From positions 992,001-1,056,000 of the forward strand of contig NW_026515454.1 of NCBI RefSeq assembly GCF_014898815.1: a stretch of 64,000 bases of DNA, given 5' to 3'. Positions 1 to 11,434 of the stretch are shown here, piece after piece; within the stretch, counting starts at the first letter, position 1, and each line of letters begins with the position of its first letter. The position numbers and the translations under genes are program-made. Below the pieces are notes generated by a model that saw only the letters and a list, made by a program, of their open reading frames with translations, had not been told where the DNA came from and made no database searches. Origin of the DNA: Panonychus citri (lineage: Eukaryota > Arthropoda > Arachnida > Trombidiformes > Tetranychidae).

Positions 1-1597
1 TCAACAGCCACTTAGGCCTCTAAATATAAACACATTTAAGTTGATAGAAAACCAAATTAAGGGTAATCACAATCACAATCACAATTAGAAGAAATTAATT
101 TTCGAAAGAAGAAAAAATTAAAAGTTAATTACAATCAGTTGAAACGATAAAATCTCTGGTTGGTCATCAATGTGATCGCCGTTGGTTTGGTTTGTTTACC
201 TTTTTTTTGTTGTTCTTTTCTCTTTCAAACTCAATCCGGTTATTCAAAGATGAACTTCCAATGGATTAACTTGAACAAAAGAAAATGTTAATCTTCATCA
301 TCGCCGATCATCATTGTTACAATTAAACAATAATAACAAAAATCACATCATCATCTTATCATCTTTACTCTGTCTTCTTTAGTGTCTACATCGTTTCTGT
401 CCGTTCAACTGAATTTAATTTACTGTTGATTATTAAAACGTTTCTTTCATCTGTACAGTTGGCAACAGATAATTAAACTCTTATCGTTTCCTCTTAATCC
501 ATTTTCGCCATTTGTTTGGATTAAATCATTTCAACGAATTTTCTATTTTTCGATACACAATTAACTCTTCTTCATATTAGTGATTAACTTTTATTAATTA
601 TTCTCTTTTGGTGTTGTTCATCGTTATTACTCATCGTTTTCTTTTTCTTCTTGTCTCCATTTTCTCTTAACTTTCATATTCTATTCTCTTTGTCTTTTCA
701 TTTTCTATTCTATTTTTTATTTTCTAATAGAAAACAAATCATTTTCTCTCCTCCATCTTGGACATTCACTTTTATTCTGTGTTCTCATCAACATCGACAA
801 TAATTTTTTTCTCTTTTCTTTAGTTATACAACAACAGAATAATTTATTCGCCAAGGTCAAACCAATAAGAATTTTGTGTTTTTTTTTGTTCTATTCTACA
901 GAACAGAAAACAAGTCTTTCTCTTTCTCTTTCTTTCTCTCTTTTTTTCTGGTTACACGTTTACTTGCCAACAATAAAGAAGGTAAGTTATTTTTACCTGT
1001 TCTTTGGCTTTTTCTCTCTCTCTCTCCTGGTTGGTTTTGTGTGTGTTTATTTTCTAGTTGGTGTTACTTTTCCTTATTCTATTATCTGTTAACTTGATCT
1101 TTTTTTTCTGTACTGTCATCACCTTTCTGGTTAAACCTCGCCCGTTAACATCGTCATCATTTGATTTCTACTTTGATACTTGTATGTAAATGGGTTGACA
1201 TTAACCTTTTGTTTTACCATTTTCAATCTAATTTGTGTCTTCTTTTTATTCTCTCTCTTGTTTTCTCTTTGTACAGATTGACTTTTGTGGAATATTTTTA
1301 CACATTTAATTCTTTGATTGGTGTTCCATCCCCATATCTTCATCATTAATCTCTCACTAGTTTGGTGAGTTGTAATACTTGGGACGTTTTTTTTAAAGGA
1401 AGTTAAAACCAGTTAATTACACCAAGAGATCATATTTTCTTCCATAGCTGATTTAACCATCACCGTAACTACAACAACAACTACCAAACAACAAACCATT
1501 GTGATTACTTTGATATTACTATTATTATCTTCATTTATCAACTATTAATTCTTTACCCTGTTCAATCCTGATAATTTGAATCTGTTTCTCAACGAAA
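1..1597 (+). other. Upstream region and probable spliced 5' UTR of the first four-TM gene
   Basis: No coding ORF is supported here; the short frames are T/C-rich noise. Splice-like signals suggest 5' UTR exons for the gene starting at 1598. There is a donor after 981 (aag|gtaagt), an acceptor ending at 1276 (gtacag), a donor after 1364 (tttg|gtgagt) and an acceptor ending at 1447 (ccatag). The leader would then be ...-981, 1277-1364 and 1448-1597. Long T/C-rich stretches (600-960) precede the first donor. The transcript structure is inferred from the splice signals only. Confidence 0.4.
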
Positions 1598-2011
1598 ATG
1601 GTTGAAATATCAAGTAGTACGAAGAAAATTTTAATCATAATCGCCTGTGTTATGCTATTTCTCTCATCGGTACAATTAATATACTCTATTGCTCATGATG
1701 ATGGTGAACAAATTGGCTGGACAGTGATTAACCTTGTCGCTGATTTATGTTTCGTCATCGTTATTGTTAAACAATGGGAATTTGGTCTGAAAGTCTATCG
1801 AATTGCAATGCAGGCATTTGTTGTTCTATCCATAATTGCCTTGATCTTTTGTATTTACATCATTGCCTCGGGTGATGAGCGTCATAAACAAGATATCGCT
1901 GAGAAAACAGTCTCTGTCATCATTGGTGCTGTTCTCTATTCCATGTTGGCTTACCTTCTCAACAAGTATCTCCATCAAATTGAATACAATGAAGGATATA
2001 CAATCGCTTAA
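1598..2011 (+). CDS. Small four-transmembrane protein, unknown function (paralogue A)
   Basis: A 137-residue intronless coding region opening with ATG in the context aacgaaaATGG. The protein is almost entirely hydrophobic, with four predicted membrane segments at about residues 10-31, 41-58, 70-91 and 104-122, short loops, and a short polar C-terminus. I do not recognise the family. The gene at 9104-9553 on the opposite strand is a paralogue: the fourth segment and what follows match closely (VIIGAVLYSMLAYLLNKYL here, VIIGSLIYSLLAYLLGKYL there). A tetraspan-type protein of the plasma membrane or an internal membrane is likely. True tetraspanins are excluded, because there is no large CCG-containing loop. 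The pair probably arose by local inverted duplication. Confidence 0.75.
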   Translation: MVEISSSTKKILIIIACVMLFLSSVQLIYSIAHDDGEQIGWTVINLVADLCFVIVIVKQWEFGLKVYRIAMQAFVVLSIIALIFCIYIIASGDERHKQDIAEKTVSVIIGAVLYSMLAYLLNKYLHQIEYNEGYTIA

Positions 2012-5000
2012 ATGATGTCATTCACATTTTTTTTTCGTATTCTCATCAAGATCAAATCCGGAATCAAATACAATACAAAAAATATAACGATATCCTTTCA
2101 AAGACGGAAAAAAAGCTTTACACCAGAAACAACCAAACCTTAAAGTCCATTTCTGATCTGACAAACGCATTTAAACAGTAACAACAAAAAACGAAAACAG
2201 TCTAATCTCAAAAGCAATTTTCTCATCGATCTTTCATCAATGAGCCTTTAATGACTCATAAATGAGCTAATCTAATTGAATCATCATCATCAGTATCATT
2301 CATTTATCTCCATTACCAAAGCAAATCTGCTGCTTCTCAAATCAAAGTACTCATCATAATTATCTATTTTCATCTTTTAAATTGGGTTAATTTTTATTTC
2401 TCCTCTTCATCAATTTTTAATTGTGACAAAATCATTTTACCTTGGAAGATGATCCATCAACACAGGAAATTAAATTGATTGTAAATTCATCTTGGTTTTA
2501 ACCATGGGGACCAACAAGAGAGACGATATGGTTTCTGATCAACTAAATTTTACCGATTTTAATCAGACAACATGATATTTTAATGACTCAGGACGATGAA
2601 GGAAACATATGAACAATCAATTTAAATCATTAATTATTCTGATGATCTTCAACTAACATTGTTAATTATACTCTTTCTATGAGCAGTTTAATTAACAATG
2701 TAAACACCAAGTCAAACAACAAAATGTGGATTCAGTTTCACCTGTAATCATATATAAAATGAATGGATTATCACAATTAACAACTATTTATATATATAAA
2801 TTGTTAATCAATCAGAATAATAATCATTGTATATATAAATTAACCATTCTCAATATTTATAAATATTAATACTTTCGATACTTTGTCAACATTGTCAAGT
2901 CCAATTACTAATACTAATTTTATATTCTATCTTTAATTGTAATCAACCCCCCAAACATAATCTCATTCATGGGAACAACAATCAAAAGCCTAATCAATTG
3001 GTTGATTGTAATGATGATAATAGACAGAAACGACAATGATTAACATGACTAATGGAAACTTGGAAATGTTTTAGATTCTAAATTGGTTGTTAATTGTTAC
3101 CAATTTTCCGCTTTTTTTCTAAAATTGTAATCAAATGAAATTCTAGAGCTTATTTTGATTCTTAAATAAGTTGAACAATTAGATTTAATTGTTATCATGA
3201 TGTTAAACAACAACATTTTCCACCTGATCATTGTGATTGATTTTCCATCTAGATTTTCATCGTTGCGGAACTTTGAGTTTCACTTAGTGTGTTGGATAAT
3301 AACAGGAAGAATCGGATTCAATTGGTTGACGATAATCACCTTAATCACGATAATCATGTTAATCAAAGACAATCAACAACAACAACAATCAAATGGATAA
3401 AAAGAAAGAGAGAGAAAATAGAAAATGATTATATCTTTTTACTTTCTTTTCCAAAATTGATCAACAATTTAAGAAGATGAAAAATTGAGTAAATGATCAA
3501 TTTAGTTGATTATGATTAGTCGTAAATAGTGAAAACATAATCAATATTTAAAACTAATTAACTTGATGTCAAATGTTGACTATTTGTTGCTAATTATAAT
3601 TGTTGGTGTTTCGGAGGTGAAAGTTGATCATCTCATCGTAAATGGTTGATTATGATGATTAAGATATGTAATTGTGATTAAAATATATTCACAAAAATGA
3701 AAGAAAAGTGAAAACAAATTAAGTTAATCAGTTGGAAAGATCAATGAAATTGAAACAATTAACCTAATATATTGTTCATAATTAGAAAATTATTTTCTCT
3801 CTAAAAAAAGTGACAATAACAATCAACTTTCCAGACAATTAAGGTAACAATTAAATTCATACATGAAAATATATGTTAATCGCTAATTAAAATTCATAAA
3901 TTTCTTAAAAGAAACTGAAACAATTAAAAAGTAATCAAAACAATTAGAAAACAATTAAAAGACCAAAGTGAAAATCGTAAAAAAAGAAAACAGCTGATCG
4001 GTTAACCAGAAAAAATCGTCGAAAAAAACAAAAAGTTAAAACTTTGTTCTTCTTTTGTAAATTAATTACATTTTCTAATTGCTGTTAATCTTTAATTGCG
4101 AATTTCGTTCAGTGGCTAACTAATTGTATTAATTAATTTCGTTTTCTTCTTGTTTCAACTTCTAATATTTACTTTAATAGGTAAGGTGTAAACAACTTTC
4201 TCTCTTTTCGCCTGAGGCCATTTTATTTTAAGGTGATTTTCCACTTTCCCTTTTCATCTTCATCTTCATCATCTCGTCTCTTCCCTGTTTCAATCATCAT
4301 CACAATCAACAACAAGTATCATTCAAATTGAGTTCAGCCGAAAGTAATTTCTAACCTTGATCTTATTAGAAAGTGGCTTTAAAATGATCATAATTATTTC
4401 CGGTTTTCTCTCTTCCATCATGGACACTTATCTCTCTCTCTCTCTTTCTTTCTTTCTCTCTACAGGTAAATATAATTCTAATTTATTAAGTGTAAACTTT
4501 ATGCATGCAACAAAAGGAAGACAAATTCTGAGGAGAGACTCTGAACCTGACGGCGAAATGATCAACAGAAACGGAAATCGTTCCTCTCGATAGTAAACAA
4601 ATCAAAGTAAAAGAGGTTCGGTTTCATTTTGGAATATCATCATCCTCATCATCTTCATCATCTCTTGACCGTATTTTTCTTGATTCTCTCTCTCTCTCTC
4701 TCTTTCTTGTTTACCTGGTGATCCTTCATAAAGGTAGGAGGAAAATGAGGAAGAAGATGAAAAATGAACAAAAAGGAAGTAGAAATGAAGATGAAATTTT
4801 CCTCCTTCATTGTGATAAATAATAACTCGATTTGTTTATGAGACAAAAGATGATATTTATCTTTCTCTCTCTCTCTCTTCCGGTTAATCAATTGATTGTC
4901 AATACGATTTGACCAAAAGTCCTAATTTACAAATCATGATAATCAATCAGCTGATTTCTAATCAATCATATTTATCATCAATATCCACTCACATACTCAC

Positions 5001-8000
5001 ATATACAAACAACCGTAATCTAATCCGATATTGATTGTTAATCTTCAATTATTGATGAACAATTTTAATTGTAATCAACAGCAGGTAATCATTAATATAC
5101 ATAATCAACGATTGAAAAAAAAATTGTTACAATTAACTGTTAATTTGATACAAGTTAACATTTCATTTGATTAACAACTGTTGTTGTTTAACTATTATAT
5201 TAGTTAATTGAATCAATCCCGAATCTTTTGATGATCATTATCTTTGATTAACTTTGCTTAATTGATCAACTGTTACATTCAATTTGATCAATACAATATG
5301 ATAATAAGGAAATGATTAATTTTAATTGTTGAAAATCAAATTCATCTTCATCTTAATTAATTTGATAACAGAAAAAATATTATTATAAGGAAATGAAAAG
5401 TGATTACTTGATTAATCATAATAATCATTTCTAATTGTCAACTTGATTTTCAAGTTTTCTGCTTTAATTATCAACAATTAACTGTTGAAAACTTTAATTT
5501 TATCAACAATTTAAATAATTATTTCAGATTATTAGTGATGGAAAACTAATTTTCAATCTAAATATTACCAGTAAAAAATTAGTTCCATTGATTAACTAAT
5601 CATTACCGTTAATTGTCAATTCTTTTGCCGTACTAATTAAGAAAAGTGTTTACAAAAGTGGCAACAATTTAGCTAATCACAATTTAAAAATATCTCATAC
5701 AGTTTTCATTTAATTGTTAACAATAGTTACAATTACATGTATTAATGATAATCAATCAACAGTTAATTTAACTTTAAATACAATCAGGATTTAATTAGTT
5801 ACTAAATAATAAGTCAAACTCATTTCTGTAAAGTTAATTATTAGTAACAATTAATAATTTATCCATAAAACTATCAAACAATTAACTTTCAATTTCAATG
5901 AAATTGTCTTTGTAATAACAACAACAATAAATTAGGTTAATCACTTGAAAAAAATTACGATTGGAAACTTTTAAATTATCAACTAATCATTAATAACAAT
6001 TAACAATTATAATATATCCTTAGGCCTGTGTAATCATTTAAATTGGTTGACCTAATCACCTTTAACCTGATAATGGTACAATTAACTTACCAATAATCCC
6101 AATGATAAACACAACAATTTAACCTAAATTGTTGAGATTGAACAATTTACAATTGATTTTAATTGTATTAATATAATCAAATCAAAATTATAACAGTAAC
6201 ACCAATGAATTGAACAGTCCAATGTAAACTTAATTGTTGACCTATTTTTCAAATTATATTTTAATCATCAAATATCAACAATTAAGATAGTGATGATCAA
6301 CGTTTTCTTGTTAACAATTAAGATTTAGGTTAGTCTGGTGTAAGTGTCCATCAATATTAATACTTATATTATTGTTTTTATATAAATTTAAATTGTTAAT
6401 CCTTTTTTTTTAATTCATATAATCATTATGATCATTTAAATGAACACACCAACAACATTAATCACAATCAACAACGACAACAATTGACATTATATTGCTA
6501 ATTTAAGGTTCAACCTGATTGTTGTCTAACATGTAAAACTTATATTTAAATTGTTTATTTAAAATGAACAATCAAAATTTAATCTGAGTAAAAATCGTAA
6601 GCTTATTGTTATTATTATTAATATTATCATCGTCATCTGATTAACACAACAATCAAGTTAATCATGATCACAATTGTTGATCGGAATGAAATAAATCATT
6701 GATTGGTTACATTGGTTGAATTTTAAATCTCCCAATACAATTAGCTAATTACTAATTGTGGCTCCCATAATAATATCAGTCTAATGAACTTTACTATTAT
6801 TGTTACACAATCAACTAATTGTTGATGGAAACAATTGCTTGACCATTAATATATATAAATTGTTGGACAATTAGCAATTAAATAAAATGAAAAAAAAAAC
6901 AATTCAACTTTGGATTGATGAAAAAAAAAAGTTTCCACTGTTAATCAAATTGTTTGAAGTACTTTTTGTTTAATGGTGATTGTTGATGATGATATTAATA
7001 GTGAACAATTTATAAATTGTGATGAGCTTGATAATTATGTTAATGATGAAGGTAAATAACAGGCAAAACAATCAACATATTAACGCCTAAATTGTTGATG
7101 ATTAAAATTGATCATCTCAAGAGCCAAGTTGATAGAGTTGAATTTGAAGGTTCAACTGATTTAGTTTTGATTTTGTATTTAATTTACAATTGATGAGCCA
7201 ATTGATTGTTGATGATGATTATACTAATCACAATCAATATATATAAACATAAAATTCCTGCTGATTACAATTGAGTGTCTAGAATTAAGTTGATTGCCAA
7301 AAATCAACCTAAATTAAGGCTTCACGGAGTCTCTATCATCAGAATTGATTGTTACTTGATTGTCTCAATCAATTGTTATTTACGTTCATCCATATACTTT
7401 TTTTTATGTTAATTTAGTTAATCATTATAGCATCATTGAACTTATCATCAACATCATTATACTAATTGTAAATGTTGATCAGTTTCTTGGCTGATTAATC
7501 ATTACAATCATCAACAATGATTAAGCTTTTTTTTTCACTTGATTCATTTGATATTTTTATTGAATTGTTGATAATTATTGTTATAACTTATAAATGCCAA
7601 TGAGAATCAGCTAATTGTCACCAATATGAGTCCATTAATTTCACGGTAAATCAACTTTAATCATCTAAACGATCATCATCATGATTAACTTGATTGTTGA
7701 AATTTTCAATCTCAGGCCTAACAATCAACAAAAAAGTAACAATCATTAAAATGGTAATCAAAAATTTCACAATCAAATCAATAATTACAGATTATCATTT
7801 ACCTTAATCACTAATGTTGTTATTATTATCATGATGATGATGATGATTAACAATCAATCAATTTAAGAGAAATGAAAACTTTTCAATCAAACTGAATCAA
7901 GGTTCTAATTGTTGATTGATATTAAAAATACATTCAACTAATAATAATAATAAAACTTCAACAATTAACTGAACGTAAACATTTAGTTGATTTAATTTGT

Positions 8001-9103
8001 TTTTGCAAAATAATGAGATTTACCATTTGTTTCATATTAATCAGATTCTATCCTTTTTAATTGTCAAACTAATTAATCAATTTACTGTTAATCAAGTGGA
8101 AATGAAAAGTTACATTTCAAGTCGTAAATGATTAGTTGATTGTCTTGGAATAGTTTTAATTGTTTGTTTCTCTTATTCTTTTAATATCGTTTATTGATTT
8201 AACTTTTTTTTTCTCTCAACTTTAACTGTTATTTAATAAAGAAACTCAATTGTTACTTTTGATTGTGGAATTAAAATTATTTCTTATTGTTTAGAAAACT
8301 TCAAATACAAAAATCAATTCTCATTAAAAGTTACATGAAAAGTAATGGAAGGAAAAAAAATTGGTTACAATCGGAAGTGATTTTCTGATTGTTCAATTTT
8401 TTCAATTGTTTTCTCAATCAGATTGGATAATCATGGAACTTTTTTCTTCTACTTTGAGTGAAAAAACTGATTGATTGATGATGAACATGATGGAGATGAT
8501 GAAGGAGAAGAAGATGAAGCAAAGGTGATGATTAATTACATAATATTCTCGGGGATAATTATTGGATTGGATTTTATTACAATAGCAAAAAAAAAATAGA
8601 TGAAGGTACAAGTAAAGGGATTAGGGATTTTAAAGAGAAAGTAAAATGAATGAAATTGTTGGTGTTGATTAAATTGTTAAAGAAGCAATTAGTTGATTGG
8701 TTTGTGATTTATTTACACTGCCTACATCCTCTTTTGATGGGTTTGCTTTGTCAATCTCAATTAAGGGCAACGGGAAATTGTTGATAGAGTAATGTTAATT
8801 GTTAATGGCCTTAAATTGTGATGATCATCATTACAATTGAAAAGGACAAGGAATGATTAACCAACTAATATAACTTTCTAATTGTTAGCCAATGTTTAAT
8901 CATTTATGGTAATGATTAAATGGGATTGAAAATCATTGATGATTGTGATGATGATTATTATTATGATAATGATTTGATGATGATGATGATGATGATGATA
9001 ATGAATTTATGGTGATGATGATTGTTGATTGTTAATTGTTGAGGTTTGATATGTTTTCGTTGGTGAAATGAATTGTGTATGTATGTGATTAATTGGATGT
9101 TAT
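2012..9103. other. 7 kb gene desert between the two four-TM paralogues
   Basis: No ORF with coding character on either strand. The sequence is strongly AT-rich and full of short recurring words of the type caattaac, gttaattg and attgttgat, on both strands. It also holds (TC)n runs near 4432-4460, 4687-4703 and 4863-4879, and a (GAT)n run at about 8975-8998. A few splice-like sites (for example ctacaggtaaat near 4460) could belong to non-coding exons, but nothing identifies a gene. Confidence 0.5.
8975..8998. repeat. (GAT)n microsatellite
   Basis: An uninterrupted run of about eight GAT/ATG-phase trinucleotides in the 3' flank of the second four-TM gene. Less regular GAT-rich sequence surrounds it from about 8940 to 9020. 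Confidence 0.85.
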
Positions 9104-9553
9104 TTATGTGGTGTAACTGAATTGCTCACTGACGGAAATTTGGTCAAGATATTTACCCAACAGGTATGCTAATAGGGAATAGATTAGTGAGCCAATTATA
9201 ACGGTAATCAGATCATCGGCGATTTGTCCCTTGTCCATTTTTTCACCGCCGACAAGGACAAGGATTCCTGCGAGTGATGAGATGACACAAATGATTACAA
9301 TTACGATGATAATGGTTCGGAAAACTCGAAGAACTGTTTTCCATTGCATGAAGATGGACGATAAAAGGGTTCCGTCGATGAAGACACTTATCACGGTGAT
9401 GAGAATGGCCTCAACGTATCCGTTGACGATGGCGAAGACAAATTCAATCAATGAGAGAGTAAATTGAACACCGATCAGAATCAAGAGAATCAATTTCGTT
9501 TTACTTTGGACCTTTGAAAGATCGGAACCATTATTACCATTGGTGGACAACAT
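9104..9553 (-). CDS. Small four-transmembrane protein, unknown function (paralogue B)
   Basis: A 149-residue intronless coding region. It starts at the ATG at 9551-9553, after which a Ser/Asn-rich polar N-terminus of about 18 residues leads into the first hydrophobic segment. Membrane segments are predicted at about 20-43, 48-67, 79-101 and 113-132, the same spacing as the paralogue at 1598-2011. The shared core is in TM4 and the following GKYLDQI/NKYLHQI stretch. The acidic residue in TM2 (D60) is at a position similar to D49 of paralogue A. The two genes converge, each ending toward the desert between them. No known domain is recognised. The function is unknown; a membrane protein is the only safe statement. 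Confidence 0.75.
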   Translation of the reverse strand: MLSTNGNNGSDLSKVQSKTKLILLILIGVQFTLSLIEFVFAIVNGYVEAILITVISVFIDGTLLSSIFMQWKTVLRVFRTIIIVIVIICVISSLAGILVLVGGEKMDKGQIADDLITVIIGSLIYSLLAYLLGKYLDQISVSEQFSYTT

Positions 9554-11434
9554 GATCGATTATTTGTTTATGGAAGATTTTTAAATTGGAGAAAATCAAA
9601 TGATAATTAATGATTAACACAATTAAATTAAATTGTTCCAAATTGTAAAAAGAAAAAAAAAAGTTTAATCACAATTGGATTTAGTTTTTTTTCTCTCTCT
9701 TTCTTGTTGAATTTGAATAAGTTGTTGATTGGAGTGAATGTCGATTCCAACTGAGATGTTTACTAATCAAAGTGAATCAGAAAAATAAGATGACAACAGA
9801 GTGAGAATGATGATGATGAAGGAGAATGAGAAAGAGAGAGAGATAGAAATCAGTGAAATGGAAGGTGGAGAGAGTGAGAGAGAGAGAGAGAGAGACATGA
9901 TGATAAATGAGAAAGAGAGTAAAGGGAGAGGTTTAAAAGGGAAGAAAGAGAAGATAGAAAGAGATACAACACCAACATGGAACTCGGAAGACGAATTGTA
10001 AACGAACCAGTATTTTGGAATAAGGAAGAAAAATATCGAGAGAGAGAGAGAGAAGAGAAAGTGAAAGAAAGAGAAGATAAATTGGTCTTTGTTTTTTTTC
10101 CTCTTATTCGCTGGTACGTGTTACGTTAGGTGCTAACGTTTTATACTTCGAACTTTTTTATATGTTCAACTGAGTGTTTACCTTCGTCGATTTATAAATA
10201 ACATTTGAAAATTGGAAAATCAATTGAACTTTTTTTCTCCATTTTTCTCATCCCATTTTTTTTCTTCTCTTTCTTTTTTCATCTTCTCTTTCGCACTTTC
10301 TTAATCTTCTCTTTCTTTTTTTTTCCTCAATCCCTTCCATCCGGAAATGAAACTTTTCCTCCTCATCATCATCATCATCTTTAAATCTTAATAATCATGT
10401 TGATTATTATCTTTTAACATAATTAACTTTCTGGGTTTACAGTTTAAACTAATCAGCCAATTTTCATTTCAACAATTAATTGATTCCTTCCTATTGATTA
10501 AATTGTTTCTAATGTAGTAATCGTATCATAATTTGTTAATTGGTTGAGTATCATTTTGATCATGGTTAAGCTGTTGTGGGTTTGAATGGGATTTTGTAAC
10601 AATTAGTTTAACTATTATTATATTTAGATTCATTTGATTAAGTTGTGATTGTCTATTAGATGTTATATAATAAAATAGGTTAGCAAATTAAATTAATTGT
10701 CAGGTAAATTAGTTAACTGGTCAAACTGGTTTTCTTTGTTAATCAATTGTATGTTATTATTGTTGGTTAGTTAATTAACTTTTCATCGTAATTACCTTGA
10801 GATCTAAATTGTTAATTAATTGATTTCTGTGAAATGATATCATCTTGAAAAACTTTTCTCAATCAGTTGATTGGAGTTAATTTTCACAACAAAATGATCA
10901 CATTGATTATAATTAACCCATGAACTAAATTAATTATCTTTGTTGAATATACAAGGTTTTCACTTTGATTGTTGTGATTTGGTTTTTTTTTGTAAAAAAA
11001 AGTAATTACAATTAGTATCATTGATCAAATCCAATGTTTAATTTTGTACAATTTTGTAATTGTACAATTTTTTGCTTCCTTTTTGATTGTTGAGACTTGA
11101 ATTACAAAAATTATGAAATGATGATGAGGATGAGGATAAATACTATTATTATTACAATAATACTGTCACATAATTGTCGTTGAATGAGTGTAACAATTAG
11201 AGGATGAAAAACAAAAACATGAAAGCCCATTTTGGGTTAATTAAGGGTTGATGATAAATAGATACAGATGAAAATGTTGATTACTTTCAATAGAAAAATA
11301 ATTAAAAAAAAAAGATCTTTCAAAAATGGAGGTGGGAAAAGTGTCTTTTGCGATGATTTGTAGTTAATTGTTGACAAGTTGCTCTGATTGTTGAAGAGAA
11401 ATAATGAGAAAAATGGTATGCAAATTTTGATTAA
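9554..11434. other. Intergenic; promoter side of paralogue B and 3' flank of the CD36-type gene
   Basis: No gene is seen. The interval holds GA-rich low-complexity sequence (9820-10080, including a (GA)n run near 9880-9893) and T/C-rich sequence (10215-10380). The rest is AT-rich, with the same caattaac/attgttgat words as the rest of the non-coding DNA. The 66-residue frame at 9801-10001 is only translated GA repeat. Confidence 0.5.

Noticed and set aside
4357..4593. A 78-codon + strand ORF.
   Set aside because: It runs through a (TC)n tract and an internal acceptor/donor-like site, with no similarity to a known protein and no coding bias.
9231..9467. A 78-codon + strand ORF.
   Set aside because: It is the antisense of the four-TM gene at 9104-9553.
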